13,340 nucleotides of DNA from Ruminococcus sp. Lineage in GTDB: Bacteria; Bacillota; Clostridia; Oscillospirales; Ruminococcaceae. Below, piece after piece: positions 1 to 5,839 of the stretch. The stretch covers positions 1 through 13,340 of the forward strand of contig JAISHJ010000043.1 in NCBI GenBank assembly GCA_031262625.1, read 5' to 3'. Numbering within the stretch: position 1 is the first letter of the stretch; each line of letters opens with the position of its first letter. The notes under the pieces were generated by a model that worked only from the letters and a program-made list of their open reading frames with translations, was not told the origin of the DNA and did no database searches. The translations under genes were made by a program, and so were the position numbers.

Positions 1-2219
1 GTGAAAAGACCCATGAAGCGTTCGCGAAGCCCTGAGAGGTTCCAGTCGTCGTGGATGTTGTCGTCAAGGAGATATTCGCGGACGGTGGAAGTAATCAGGT
101 CGCTTATCATCTTGAGGATGTATTCGTGAATATCCTCGCCGGAGAGAACCTTGTCGCGCTGACCGTAAATCATGGCGCGCTGGCTTGACATAACGTCGTC
201 GTAGTTGAGAACGTTTTTGCGTATGCCGAAATTGCGGGCTTCAACCTTTTTCTGTGAAGACTCGATAACTTTCGAGAGCATCTTAGCTTCAATGGGGAGG
301 TTTTCGTCAACATTCATGGTGTTCATGACGGTCTGTAACCTGTCGCCGCCGAAAAGCCTCATCAGGTCGTCTTCAAGGCTCAGGTAGAAGCGGCTTTCGC
401 CCGGGTCGCCCTGACGTCCGGAACGTCCGCGAAGCTGATTGTCAATACGGCGGGATTCGTGCCGCTCTGTACCTATAATGAACAGACCGCCTGCTTCGGT
501 AACCTTAACGTGCTGTTCCTTGATTCCTACCATTTCTTTGTCGTAAAGTTCGCGATAGTGTTCACGTGCCGCTAAAACGTCCGGGTTGTCGATACGTGCG
601 TAGCTTACCGCTTGGCTTATTATATATTCGGGCGTGCCTTCCGCCCTCATCTTCGCTACAGCCTTAAATTCGGCGTTACCGCCGAGGATAATATCTGTTC
701 CGCGCCCTGCCATATTTGTGGCGATAGTTACTGCCCCATAATGTCCGGCTTGGGCTACTATCTGTGCTTCGCGTTCGTGCTGTTTAGCGTTTAAGACTTC
801 GTGCTTTATGCCTTTGCGCTTTAGCATTGCAGATAAAAGTTCCGACTTCTCAATCGAAACAGTACCGACAAGAACAGGCTGCCCTTTCTCGTGGCACTCT
901 AAAATCTGCTCAATTACCGCATTAAATTTACCCTTTTCGGTCTTGAAAACAACGTCGGAGTGGTCGGTTCTTATCGTAGGCATATTTGTCGGGACTTCTA
1001 CAACGTCAAGGCGGTAGATTTCCTTGAACTCCTCCGACTCGGTCATAGCAGTACCGGTCATACCGGAAAGCTTTTTATAAAGTCTGAAATAGTTTTGGAA
1101 AGTAATCGAAGCGAGAGTTTTCGACTCATGCGCAACCTTTACGCCCTCTTTTGCTTCGATAGCCTGATGCAAACCGTCGTTATAACGCCTGCCTACCATC
1201 AAACGCCCTGTGAACTCGTCAACGATTATAATTTCGCCGTCTTTTATTACGTAGTCCGTGTCGCGGTGCATTATACCGTGCGCTTTCAAGGCTTGGTTGA
1301 CGTGGTGGAGAAGCGTTGTATGCTCTGCATCGTAGAGGTTATCTATACCGAAATATTTCTCCGCACGTTTAACACCGCGGCGTGTAATCGTCGCAGTCTT
1401 AGCCTTTTGGTCTACGATATAGTCCTTCCCCTCGGAAGCTTCGTCTTGGTCAACCTTGTCGTCCGATTCTACTATTATAAACGGGTCGCAGGTTTTCGCG
1501 AATCTGTCAACCTTAACATACATATCGGTTGACTTGTCGCCGCGCCCTGAAATTATAAGCGGAGTTCTCGCTTCATCTATGAGGATTGAGTCAACCTCAT
1601 CGACGATAGCAAAGTTATGCCCGCGCTGAACCTTCTCGTTTTGGTAGATGACCATATTGTCGCGCAGATAGTCAAAGCCGAACTCGTTATTCGTGCCGTA
1701 TGTTATGTCGCAAGCATAAGCGGCGCGGCGCTGGTCGTTAGTAAGGTCGTGGAGGACACAGCCTATAGTTACCCCAAGGTAATTAAAGACTTTTCCCATC
1801 TCCTCCGACTGGCTCTTAGCAAGATAGTCGTTTACCGTAACGACATGAACGCCGTTCCCCGGAAGCGCGTTAAGGTAGGAAGCACAGCACGCAACAAGCG
1901 TCTTGCCCTCACCTGTCTTCATCTCGGCAATTCGCCCTTGATGTAAGATTATTGCTCCCACAAGCTGCACCGGGAAAGGTTTCTTCCCTAAAACCCTCCA
2001 AGCCGCTTCGCGAACAGTCGCAAGCGCAGGCACAATAAGCGAATCAAGCGGCACGCCGTCCTCAAGTTCCCCGCGCATCTTAACAGTCTGCGATTTAAGT
2101 TCCTCGTCGCTCATCGCGGCGTATTTTTCTTCAAGAGCAAGTATTTCCCTTTTCATCGGGTCAATCTTCGCAAGTTCCCTCTTGCTGTAACCTCCGAAAA
2201 GTCCTTCAAACAGTCCCAT
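1..2219 (-). CDS. secA: Preprotein translocase ATPase SecA, N-terminal part (runs off the left edge)
   Basis: SecA is the ATPase motor that drives unfolded secretory proteins through the SecYEG channel at the cytoplasmic membrane. Translation of the minus strand from the ATG at 2219 gives about 739 codons with all N-terminal SecA hallmarks: start MGLFEGLFGGYSKRE, Walker A region AEMKTGEGKT at about residues 98-107, YGTNNEFGFDYLRDNM near 174-189, Walker B IVDEVD near 205-210, DEARTPLIISG near 215-225, the FQNYFRLYKKLSGMTGTA segment, GTVSIEKSE, TNMAGRGTDI, and the RRIDNQLRGRSGRQGDPG motif VI. The last visible residues are RFMGLF; the missing C-terminus would hold the rest of the helical scaffold and, in many members, a zinc-binding tail. 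A GGAG ribosome site precedes the start and a consensus promoter lies 50-80 bp upstream. Monocistronic as far as can be seen. The family call is very secure. Confidence 0.98.
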   Translation of the reverse strand, partial: MGLFEGLFGGYSKRELAKIDPMKREILALEEKYAAMSDEELKSQTVKMRGELEDGVPLDSLIVPALATVREAAWRVLGKKPFPVQLVGAIILHQGRIAEMKTGEGKTLVACCASYLNALPGNGVHVVTVNDYLAKSQSEEMGKVFNYLGVTIGCVLHDLTNDQRRAAYACDITYGTNNEFGFDYLRDNMVIYQNEKVQRGHNFAIVDEVDSILIDEARTPLIISGRGDKSTDMYVKVDRFAKTCDPFIIVESDDKVDQDEASEGKDYIVDQKAKTATITRRGVKRAEKYFGIDNLYDAEHTTLLHHVNQALKAHGIMHRDTDYVIKDGEIIIVDEFTGRLMVGRRYNDGLHQAIEAKEGVKVAHESKTLASITFQNYFRLYKKLSGMTGTAMTESEEFKEIYRLDVVEVPTNMPTIRTDHSDVVFKTEKGKFNAVIEQILECHEKGQPVLVGTVSIEKSELLSAMLKRKGIKHEVLNAKQHEREAQIVAQAGHYGAVTIATNMAGRGTDIILGGNAEFKAVAKMRAEGTPEYIISQAVSYARIDNPDVLAAREHYRELYDKEMVGIKEQHVKVTEAGGLFIIGTERHESRRIDNQLRGRSGRQGDPGESRFYLSLEDDLMRLFGGDRLQTVMNTMNVDENLPIEAKMLSKVIESSQKKVEARNFGIRKNVLNYDDVMSSQRAMIYGQRDKVLSGEDIHEYILKMISDLITSTVREYLLDDNIHDDWNLSGLRERFMGLF

Positions 2220-2269
2220 TTATTTCTCCATCTATAAAAAAGTTAATCAAATTCGTACAATTACTATCT

Positions 2270-2298
2270 ATTATAACCTATTTTAATAATTTTGTCAA
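2270..2298 (-). promoter_or_regulatory. secA promoter, exact SigA consensus
   Basis: On the minus strand TTGACA (plus 2293-2298) is followed by a 17-bp spacer and TATAAT (plus 2270-2275). Both hexamers and the spacing match the vegetative consensus exactly. The predicted transcription start is near 2263, giving a 5' leader of about 44 nt before the secA ATG. Confidence 0.85.
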
Positions 2299-2325
2299 TA
2301 AATTTTTAAAAGTTTTCCGTTATTA

Positions 2326-2354
2326 TTGACAGCGGGTGAAAAAATGTGTATAAT
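2326..2354 (+). promoter_or_regulatory. vanZ-like gene promoter, exact SigA consensus
   Basis: TTGACA (2326-2331), a 17-bp spacer and TATAAT (2349-2354) match the vegetative consensus exactly. The predicted start of transcription, about 7 nt past the -10, is at or next to the A of the ATG at 2361, so the transcript would have essentially no leader. The -35 lies 27 bp from the -35 of the divergent secA promoter. Confidence 0.8.
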
Positions 2355-2360
2355 ATTTTT

Positions 2361-2843
2361 ATGATTATCGAAAATAAAAGGGTAAAACGTGTCCTAACCC
2401 TAATTTTTATACTATATGTAATACTTCTATTAGGGGTAGTCACCCTGCGATTTCTATACCCCGACAAACTCTTCCAAATGCACAACGCCATAACCTCCGG
2501 CGAAGTCTCCCCGAACTTCGAGATTTTTAAGACTATTAAAAATCAACTCTCTAACCTCGGAAGCGGCTACGCTAACTGGAATATCCTCGCTAACACCGTC
2601 TGCTTCATGCCCTTCGGCTTCCTCCTGCCGCTGATTACCAAAAAGCCCTGCGGTCTCCTCCTCACCGCCTTTTTAGGTTTGCTTTTTTCAGGACTTATCG
2701 AATCCGCTCAGCTAATCTTCAAAATAGGCGTCTTCGATATCGACGATTTGATACTTAATACCGCCGGGGTCGTCTTGGGGTACGTAATCGCTCGTGTTGG
2801 GTATGCTATCTTCGGGACGCATAGTGTGAAAAAGAGGAAATAG
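2361..2843 (+). CDS. VanZ-family integral membrane protein
   Basis: A 160-aa membrane protein of the VanZ-like family, whose namesake gives low-level teicoplanin resistance by an unknown mechanism; most relatives have no assigned role. Visible features are TM1 at about residues 10-32, a conserved NILANTVCFMPFGFLLP stretch (74-90), a second hydrophobic segment 97-112 leading into ESAQ (114-117), and the C-terminal DIDDLILNTAGVVLGY motif (126-141) that continues into a last membrane segment; a basic KKRK ends the protein. I chose ATG 2361. An in-frame GTG at 2346 would lie upstream of the predicted transcription start and overlaps the -10 box, so it is unlikely. No Shine-Dalgarno precedes ATG 2361, consistent with leaderless translation. 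It stands alone between divergent secA and a terminator. Confidence 0.9.
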   Translation: MIIENKRVKRVLTLIFILYVILLLGVVTLRFLYPDKLFQMHNAITSGEVSPNFEIFKTIKNQLSNLGSGYANWNILANTVCFMPFGFLLPLITKKPCGLLLTAFLGLLFSGLIESAQLIFKIGVFDIDDLILNTAGVVLGYVIARVGYAIFGTHSVKKRK

Positions 2844-2861
2844 CTGTGCGGTAAGCAAATA

Positions 2862-2901
2862 CAAAAATAAAAAGGCTTAAATTAAGCCGCCGTTATTTTT
2901 T
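2862..2901. terminator. Bidirectional intrinsic terminator between convergent genes
   Basis: A short hairpin GGCTT-AAATT-AAGCC (2874-2888) is flanked by an A-rich run on the left (2862-2873) and a T-rich run on the right (2893-2901). Read on the minus strand it is a textbook terminator (stem followed by TTTTTATTTTTGT) for the GGDEF cluster; read on the plus strand, with the T run a few bases from the stem, it can also stop the vanZ-like transcript. Confidence 0.75.
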
Positions 2902-2914
2902 ATCCTTGGCTGTC

Positions 2915-2953
2915 GGTGTTCTCCACACGATTCGTAAATCGCCGGAGAACCCC
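2915..2953 (-). other. 3' UTR hairpin after the GGDEF gene
   Basis: GTTCTCC (2918-2924) pairs with GGAGAAC (2944-2950), with two further G-C pairs outside one mismatch and an inner CGATT/AATCG stem closing a CGTA loop. It lies 15 nt after the stop codon of the minus-strand GGDEF gene and before the terminator. It has no T run of its own, so it is more likely a 3'-end stabilising or processing structure than a terminator. Confidence 0.5.
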
Positions 2954-2967
2954 TTAATATTGTCTTT

Positions 2968-4167
2968 TCAGTGTGCTTCAAAAATCTTCTCTATCAGAGT
3001 GTAAAATTCTTCACTATGAGTATCCGCAGGTAAGGCTGCTGCTGCGCTCCTCTTAATATCCGGAAGTTCAACAGATTCCGCAAGCTTATCGGCAATTATA
3101 TACTGCTTTTCCTCTTCTGTATCGGCGAAAGTTTTATCTTCTAAAATTTCACAAACGTTTTTGAACTGCTCTGCTGTAAAAAGTCTCGTGTGATGCTTAA
3201 CTTTACCGATAGAATAGATGGAGATGTATTCGTTTTCGGGCTTATCGCCGTTATCATCAATAGTGTCCGTGCACCGCGAGATATATCTGTACGCTAAACC
3301 TTCTGCTTCCTCATCGCCGTCTTTAGCCTTCACTCCGTCAATAATTTCAAGCCCTTTTTCCCATTTCTCAAGCTTTTTCTTTTCTTGAATCTTAACTAAA
3401 GTATCTCTTAATTTTTTGTCAATATTTTCGCGGTATGGTTTGTTTTTCAGATTAGTCAGGATTTTTTCATCTATCTCTTCATTTATGTTGTTACAGATGG
3501 TTTTTACGCCCATACTGCCGTCAATTTTATTGCCGTCAGCATCAATGTCATTCAAGCCGACAAAAACATAAAACTCGTCGCCGCCGTCTCTTGCGGCAAA
3601 AACCCCGCCGCGGTCATACGCATATCCTTTTTTGTCCTCATAAACGGAAGTCCCGTTTATTATCTTTTCTATAAGTTCGCCGATGTCTCTTAAGTAATCG
3701 TCTCCGGTCTTGTGGTCAAGAACGTCGTTAAACATCTTAAAGCTTGAAATATCAAGGTAAACAACACCGAAATGACAAAATTTCTCGGTCAACTTGCTAA
3801 AGACTTCAATAGCACCGTCTCTTGAAAGCAACGGCGATTTTGTATCAATTACATGGCGTTCAAGGTCGATTATCCAGTTATTGATAGTTTTTATGTAAGC
3901 TGCCGTTATGCTATTGTCAATATCGTCTTTCCCGGCTTCGATATGCTCTGTAAAATCGGTCTTAATCTCATTAAATAAATCAACAAGCAATTCATTGTCG
4001 TATTTGGTTTGCTTGATTGTTCCCTCGCTGACGTACGTACCCTGTATGATTTTCTTCCACAGCTTGTCAAGTTCCGCCGGAGAGCCCACAATCTTTTTGA
4101 TTTTTTCACGAAGTGCCGGTATTTTATCGTTATCTATTCGATTCGAACTGATATTTTTGTAGAACAC
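2968..4167 (-). CDS. Cytosolic GGDEF-domain nucleotide cyclase-like protein
   Basis: A 399-aa soluble protein with no signal or membrane segment. Residues 1-110 are helical and charged with no family I recognise. The GGDEF fold starts at SPLLSRDGAIEVF (111-123, the place of LTGLxNR); D139 in VYLDIS, K144 and N147 in FKMFND, D156 in KTGDD, and GGDEF at 195-199 sit where PleD-type cyclases have metal and GTP ligands, so activity is plausible. There are inserts of about 15 residues before GGDEF and about 85 charged residues after it (205-290); SIYSIGKV (316-323) may be the late SIG strand. No RxxD inhibitory site lies at the usual place upstream of GGDEF. The start is GTG at 4167 with GAGG 10 nt upstream; no alternative ATG is nearby. 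Last gene of a cluster, 18 nt after the 237-aa gene. Product (c-di-GMP or another nucleotide) is unknown. Confidence 0.85.
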   Translation of the reverse strand: MFYKNISSNRIDNDKIPALREKIKKIVGSPAELDKLWKKIIQGTYVSEGTIKQTKYDNELLVDLFNEIKTDFTEHIEAGKDDIDNSITAAYIKTINNWIIDLERHVIDTKSPLLSRDGAIEVFSKLTEKFCHFGVVYLDISSFKMFNDVLDHKTGDDYLRDIGELIEKIINGTSVYEDKKGYAYDRGGVFAARDGGDEFYVFVGLNDIDADGNKIDGSMGVKTICNNINEEIDEKILTNLKNKPYRENIDKKLRDTLVKIQEKKKLEKWEKGLEIIDGVKAKDGDEEAEGLAYRYISRCTDTIDDNGDKPENEYISIYSIGKVKHHTRLFTAEQFKNVCEILEDKTFADTEEEKQYIIADKLAESVELPDIKRSAAAALPADTHSEEFYTLIEKIFEAH

Positions 4168-4185
4168 GGTTGCTGTTCCTCGTTC

Positions 4186-4899
4186 TTATTGTTTAGGATT
4201 GGCTTTCTGTGAATAATACAAGTCGCTGCGATTATATTTACCGCAGTCTGAAACTGCTTCTAACAGATAAAGGTCGTTTGAAAGCAGCAAAATCGTCGGA
4301 ATCAGCGGGTAACGTTCAATATCTTTACCCTCAAACTTTTCCAAGCCCTGCTTTATCATTATCATTAACTTAACATAATTGTCGTAAAAATCGCTGATGT
4401 GCTTATCGCCGTTGATTTCATACGTAGTTTCCCTGTCGGGCAGTATAATGTCGTAGCCGTTGATATTGGATCTTCCGGTAAAACCCGTTTCGGGCATTTC
4501 TTTAATTATAAATTCGCGCAAATAACTCCGGGCGAACTCTACAAGAAAAATCTCAATAGCCGCAACGAGCGGAAAAGGAACCGCTTCGCCCTTGTGATTA
4601 TCCCAATTGAAACTAAAGACCGCGTTTTCTTTCACCAAGAAGGAGATGATGTAGGCGGAGATTATCTTATGCCTGTCGAGCGTCCCCTCCTGCTTTTTAG
4701 GGAGCAAATCCTTAAGCTGGGAGTAGCAGTTGCTTTTATAAAATTCAAATACCCTGTCCATATTTTCGGCATTGAAAACAAAGTCATTTCTGTACTCCGG
4801 AAATAAGTCAATCAGATTATCATAATATTCTGTCAGCGACTTTTTCATGTCTTTGCGCCAAGATAATGATTCGATAGTTTTCTCACTCAAGTCAGCCAT
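4186..4899 (-). CDS. Hypothetical protein of 237 aa linked to the GGDEF gene
   Basis: I do not recognise the family. The protein is soluble-looking and mostly helical. Visible features are a charged N-terminus (1-65), a DRHK motif at 75-78 followed by a hydrophobic helix IISAYIISFLV (79-89), a second long helix rich in aromatic residues (107-131), a short IILPDRETTYEIN strand-like stretch (151-163) and a hydrophobic segment YPLIPTILLL (197-206). None of these is long enough to be a convincing membrane anchor. The ATG at 4899 has AAGGA five bases upstream. It precedes the GGDEF gene by 18 nt, so the two are almost certainly co-transcribed. By association it could regulate, be regulated by, or act downstream of the cyclase; the sequence does not decide. 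Confidence 0.8.
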   Translation of the reverse strand: MADLSEKTIESLSWRKDMKKSLTEYYDNLIDLFPEYRNDFVFNAENMDRVFEFYKSNCYSQLKDLLPKKQEGTLDRHKIISAYIISFLVKENAVFSFNWDNHKGEAVPFPLVAAIEIFLVEFARSYLREFIIKEMPETGFTGRSNINGYDIILPDRETTYEINGDKHISDFYDNYVKLMIMIKQGLEKFEGKDIERYPLIPTILLLSNDLYLLEAVSDCGKYNRSDLYYSQKANPKQ

Positions 4900-4923
4900 A
4901 ATTTTCCTTAAAACAGATGAATA

Positions 4924-4954
4924 AAATGCAGGAGTTTGCTAAAATCCTGCATTT
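4924..4954 (-). other. Intergenic hairpin inside the GGDEF cluster
   Basis: Perfect 10-bp arms AAATGCAGGA (4924-4933) and TCCTGCATTT (4945-4954) enclose an 11-nt loop in the 62-nt gap between the 84-aa and 237-aa genes. On the minus strand it is followed by TTTTATTC, so it could act as a weak terminator or attenuator, or as a processing signal lowering expression of the two downstream genes relative to the first. Confidence 0.55.
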
Positions 4955-4961
4955 ATATAAA

Positions 4962-5216
4962 TCAAACTATAACAATATTCGGTGTTTCGGTTACTTCTGT
5001 ATCAGCATAGCGAAAAGAACAAGCCCTGTCAGCCTGTACCACTATATCATTTCCGGCAAGATACGGGCTTATATCCTTCGCCGGGACGTCCGTATTCTTA
5101 AATTCCGGAGACTCGCCTTCGGCAAAGAGTCTTCCTAAAATCTTTGTAGTGTCGCCTTTAGCGGACTTGATTTCCTGTAACTTAATCAGCAAATTGTTCT
5201 TAAAATTATTATTCAT
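4962..5216 (-). CDS. Small hypothetical protein of 84 aa, first gene of the GGDEF cluster
   Basis: An 84-aa soluble protein with no recognised domain. It opens with an amphipathic lysine-rich helix (residues 1-33), then an acidic and polar middle, and ends in a strand-like TPNIVIV tail. Its amino-acid composition is ordinary, unlike the overlapping plus-strand reading frame at 4917-5138, which is rich in Arg, Tyr, Ile and Ser and looks like an artefact. The ATG at 5216 has a GGAG motif, but 13 nt upstream, a rather long spacing, so translation may be weak or the start slightly different. It is the first gene of the cluster, 62 nt before the 237-aa gene. It could be a small partner or regulator of the cyclase; that is inference from position only. 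Confidence 0.6.
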   Translation of the reverse strand: MNNNFKNNLLIKLQEIKSAKGDTTKILGRLFAEGESPEFKNTDVPAKDISPYLAGNDIVVQADRACSFRYADTEVTETPNIVIV

Positions 5217-5263
5217 ATTATCATACTAACTCCGTCAATTATTGTAAAACAGCAAAATCCTAC

Positions 5264-5272
5264 AGTATAACA
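5264..5272 (-). promoter_or_regulatory. Possible extended -10 promoter for the GGDEF cluster
   Basis: On the minus strand TGTTATACT gives an extended -10 (TGn followed by TATACT, plus 5264-5269). The expected -35 position holds only TTATGA, three of six matches. A start near 5257 would leave a leader of about 40 nt. The -10 overlaps the edge of an 11-bp inverted repeat, which could be an operator. Confidence 0.4.
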
Positions 5273-5299
5273 TATTATTCACAAGTTCATAATATGTTA
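5268..5299. repeat. 11-bp inverted repeat upstream of the 84-aa gene
   Basis: TAACATATTAT (5268-5278) and its exact reverse complement ATAATATGTTA (5289-5299) flank a 10-bp centre. It overlaps the proposed extended -10 for the GGDEF cluster. It could be an operator for a dimeric repressor or, if transcription begins farther upstream, an RNA hairpin in the leader. No T run follows on either strand, so a terminator is unlikely. Confidence 0.6.
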
Positions 5300-5300
5300 A

Positions 5301-5488
5301 TGCAGGTTTACCGCTTTCACAATAAGTTTGCTTGCCGTCAGGCACTGCGTTACAGCTTGTCCCGCATTAGCCGTGACAGGGGATGTTTTCAAAACCCCCG
5401 GGAAGCAAAAAACAGAGTTCCCTTTCTCCTACGGAATAAAGTTCCCGGCTTTTATGTGCTTATCACTATATTTTATGAAATTCGCCCT
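5301..5488 (-). ncRNA. Candidate structured RNA or long 5' leader, unassigned
   Basis: This stretch is clearly richer in G and C than the AT-rich DNA around it and dense in local hairpins: GGGG(8921-like pairing excluded) aside, a GGGG/CCCC stem around GTTTTCAAAAC near 5378-5398, GGGAA/TTCCC near 5400-5422, GGAA/TTCC near 5435-5447, TGCC/GGCA near 5332-5343, and CTTGTC/GACAGG near 5357-5381. An extended -10 on the minus strand (5495-5503) would start an RNA near 5488 that runs through it toward the 84-aa gene. On the minus strand the two ends can also pair loosely (GATAAG with CTTATT, TTTCAT with GTGAAA), giving a rod with an internal bubble as in 6S RNA. I cannot match it to 6S, SRP, tmRNA, RNase P or a known riboswitch. 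Orientation is uncertain. Confidence 0.35.
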
Positions 5489-5494
5489 TAATAT

Positions 5495-5503
5495 ATTATA
5501 GCA
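5495..5503 (-). promoter_or_regulatory. Extended -10 element reading into the candidate RNA and GGDEF cluster
   Basis: On the minus strand TGCTATAAT is a perfect extended -10 (TGn-TATAAT; TATAAT at plus 5495-5500). The -35 at 17-bp spacing is weak (TTTTAA), as is common for extended -10 promoters. Transcription from near 5488 would give either a separate RNA or a leader of about 270 nt before the ATG at 5216. Confidence 0.5.
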
Positions 5504-5534
5504 CATTTGTTCCGTTTTTAAAAGTCACTCTTTG

Positions 5535-5555
5535 AGAAAATTCAATGAATTTTCT
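5535..5555. repeat. Perfect 21-bp palindrome
   Basis: Arms AGAAAATTCA (5535-5544) and TGAATTTTCT (5546-5555) are exact reverse complements around a single A. It lies about 32 bp upstream of the extended -10 at 5495-5503, a position suited to an activator or repressor site. It has no T run that would make it a terminator. Confidence 0.6.
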
Positions 5556-5730
5556 GTGAATATAAAGGACCGCAGACAGAAAGAGAGACCAAAACGTGCC
5601 GGAACCGACGTAGTATTCATGCGAAAGTTTAATTTTTGTCAAAATATATTGATGTATACACTATTTTAACATATGTCAATATAATAAATATAGTTTTTTG
5701 TGTGAATGAAATATTAAATTTTCGTAATCT
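5556..5730. other. Intergenic stretch without recognised genes
   Basis: An AT-rich spacer with a short GC-richer island (about 5567-5635). Around 5650-5690 there is a loose inverted arrangement of ATATTGATGTAT and ACATATGTCAATAT. TTGACA-like hexamers occur on both strands, but none is paired with a good -10 at proper spacing, so no promoter is called here. No coding potential was seen. Confidence 0.5.
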
Positions 5731-5763
5731 GTTAATAAAGTAAACTATGTTTAGTTTATTAAC
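5731..5763. promoter_or_regulatory. 33-bp near-perfect palindrome, candidate operator
   Basis: Arms GTTAATAAAGTAAAC (5731-5745) and GTTTAGTTTATTAAC (5749-5763) are reverse complements with one mismatch, separated by TAT. The centre is about 78 bp upstream of the predicted transcription start of the 974-aa protein gene, a place typical of an activator site. The regulator is unknown; no gene for it is evident nearby. Confidence 0.6.
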
Positions 5764-5789
5764 TGTAATTAAATGTAACAAATCTGCTA

Positions 5790-5818
5790 TTGAATTAGCC
5801 TTATTAAGGTGATAAAAT
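5790..5818 (+). promoter_or_regulatory. Promoter of the 974-aa secreted protein gene
   Basis: TTGAAT (5790-5795, four of six matches), a 17-bp spacer and TAAAAT (5813-5818, five of six) with a TGn extension just before the -10. A start near 5825 would leave a 15-nt leader that holds the GAGGG ribosome site. The spacer contains the small palindrome CCTTATTAAGG (5799-5809). Confidence 0.6.
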
Positions 5819-5839
5819 TATCTTAACGAGGGAAGTTTT

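Noticed and set aside
960..1946. Long open frames on the plus strand opposite secA
   Set aside because: They lie fully antisense to an unmistakable secA and their translations show no family features; they reflect codon bias on the opposite strand.
2346..2360. GTG start 15 bp upstream of the chosen VanZ start
   Set aside because: It overlaps the -10 box and lies upstream of the predicted transcription start, so this promoter's mRNA would not contain it.
2522..2544. 9-bp inverted repeat inside the VanZ gene (GATTTTTAA / TTAAAAATC)
   Set aside because: AT-rich, inside a coding region and without other signals; chance is a sufficient explanation.
4399..4806. 135-codon open frame on the plus strand opposite the 237-aa gene
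   Set aside because: The minus-strand gene has a ribosome site, a better composition and tight spacing with its neighbour; the plus frame has none of these.
5301..5488. Known riboswitch or housekeeping RNA (c-di-GMP, glycine, cobalamin, ydaO, SRP, tmRNA, RNase P)
   Set aside because: None of the conserved core strings of these families could be placed on either strand; the region is kept only as unassigned.
5294..5491. 65-codon open frame on the plus strand
   Set aside because: No ribosome site; composition rich in Arg, Phe and Cys; it coincides with the hairpin-dense stretch, which suits RNA structure better than protein.
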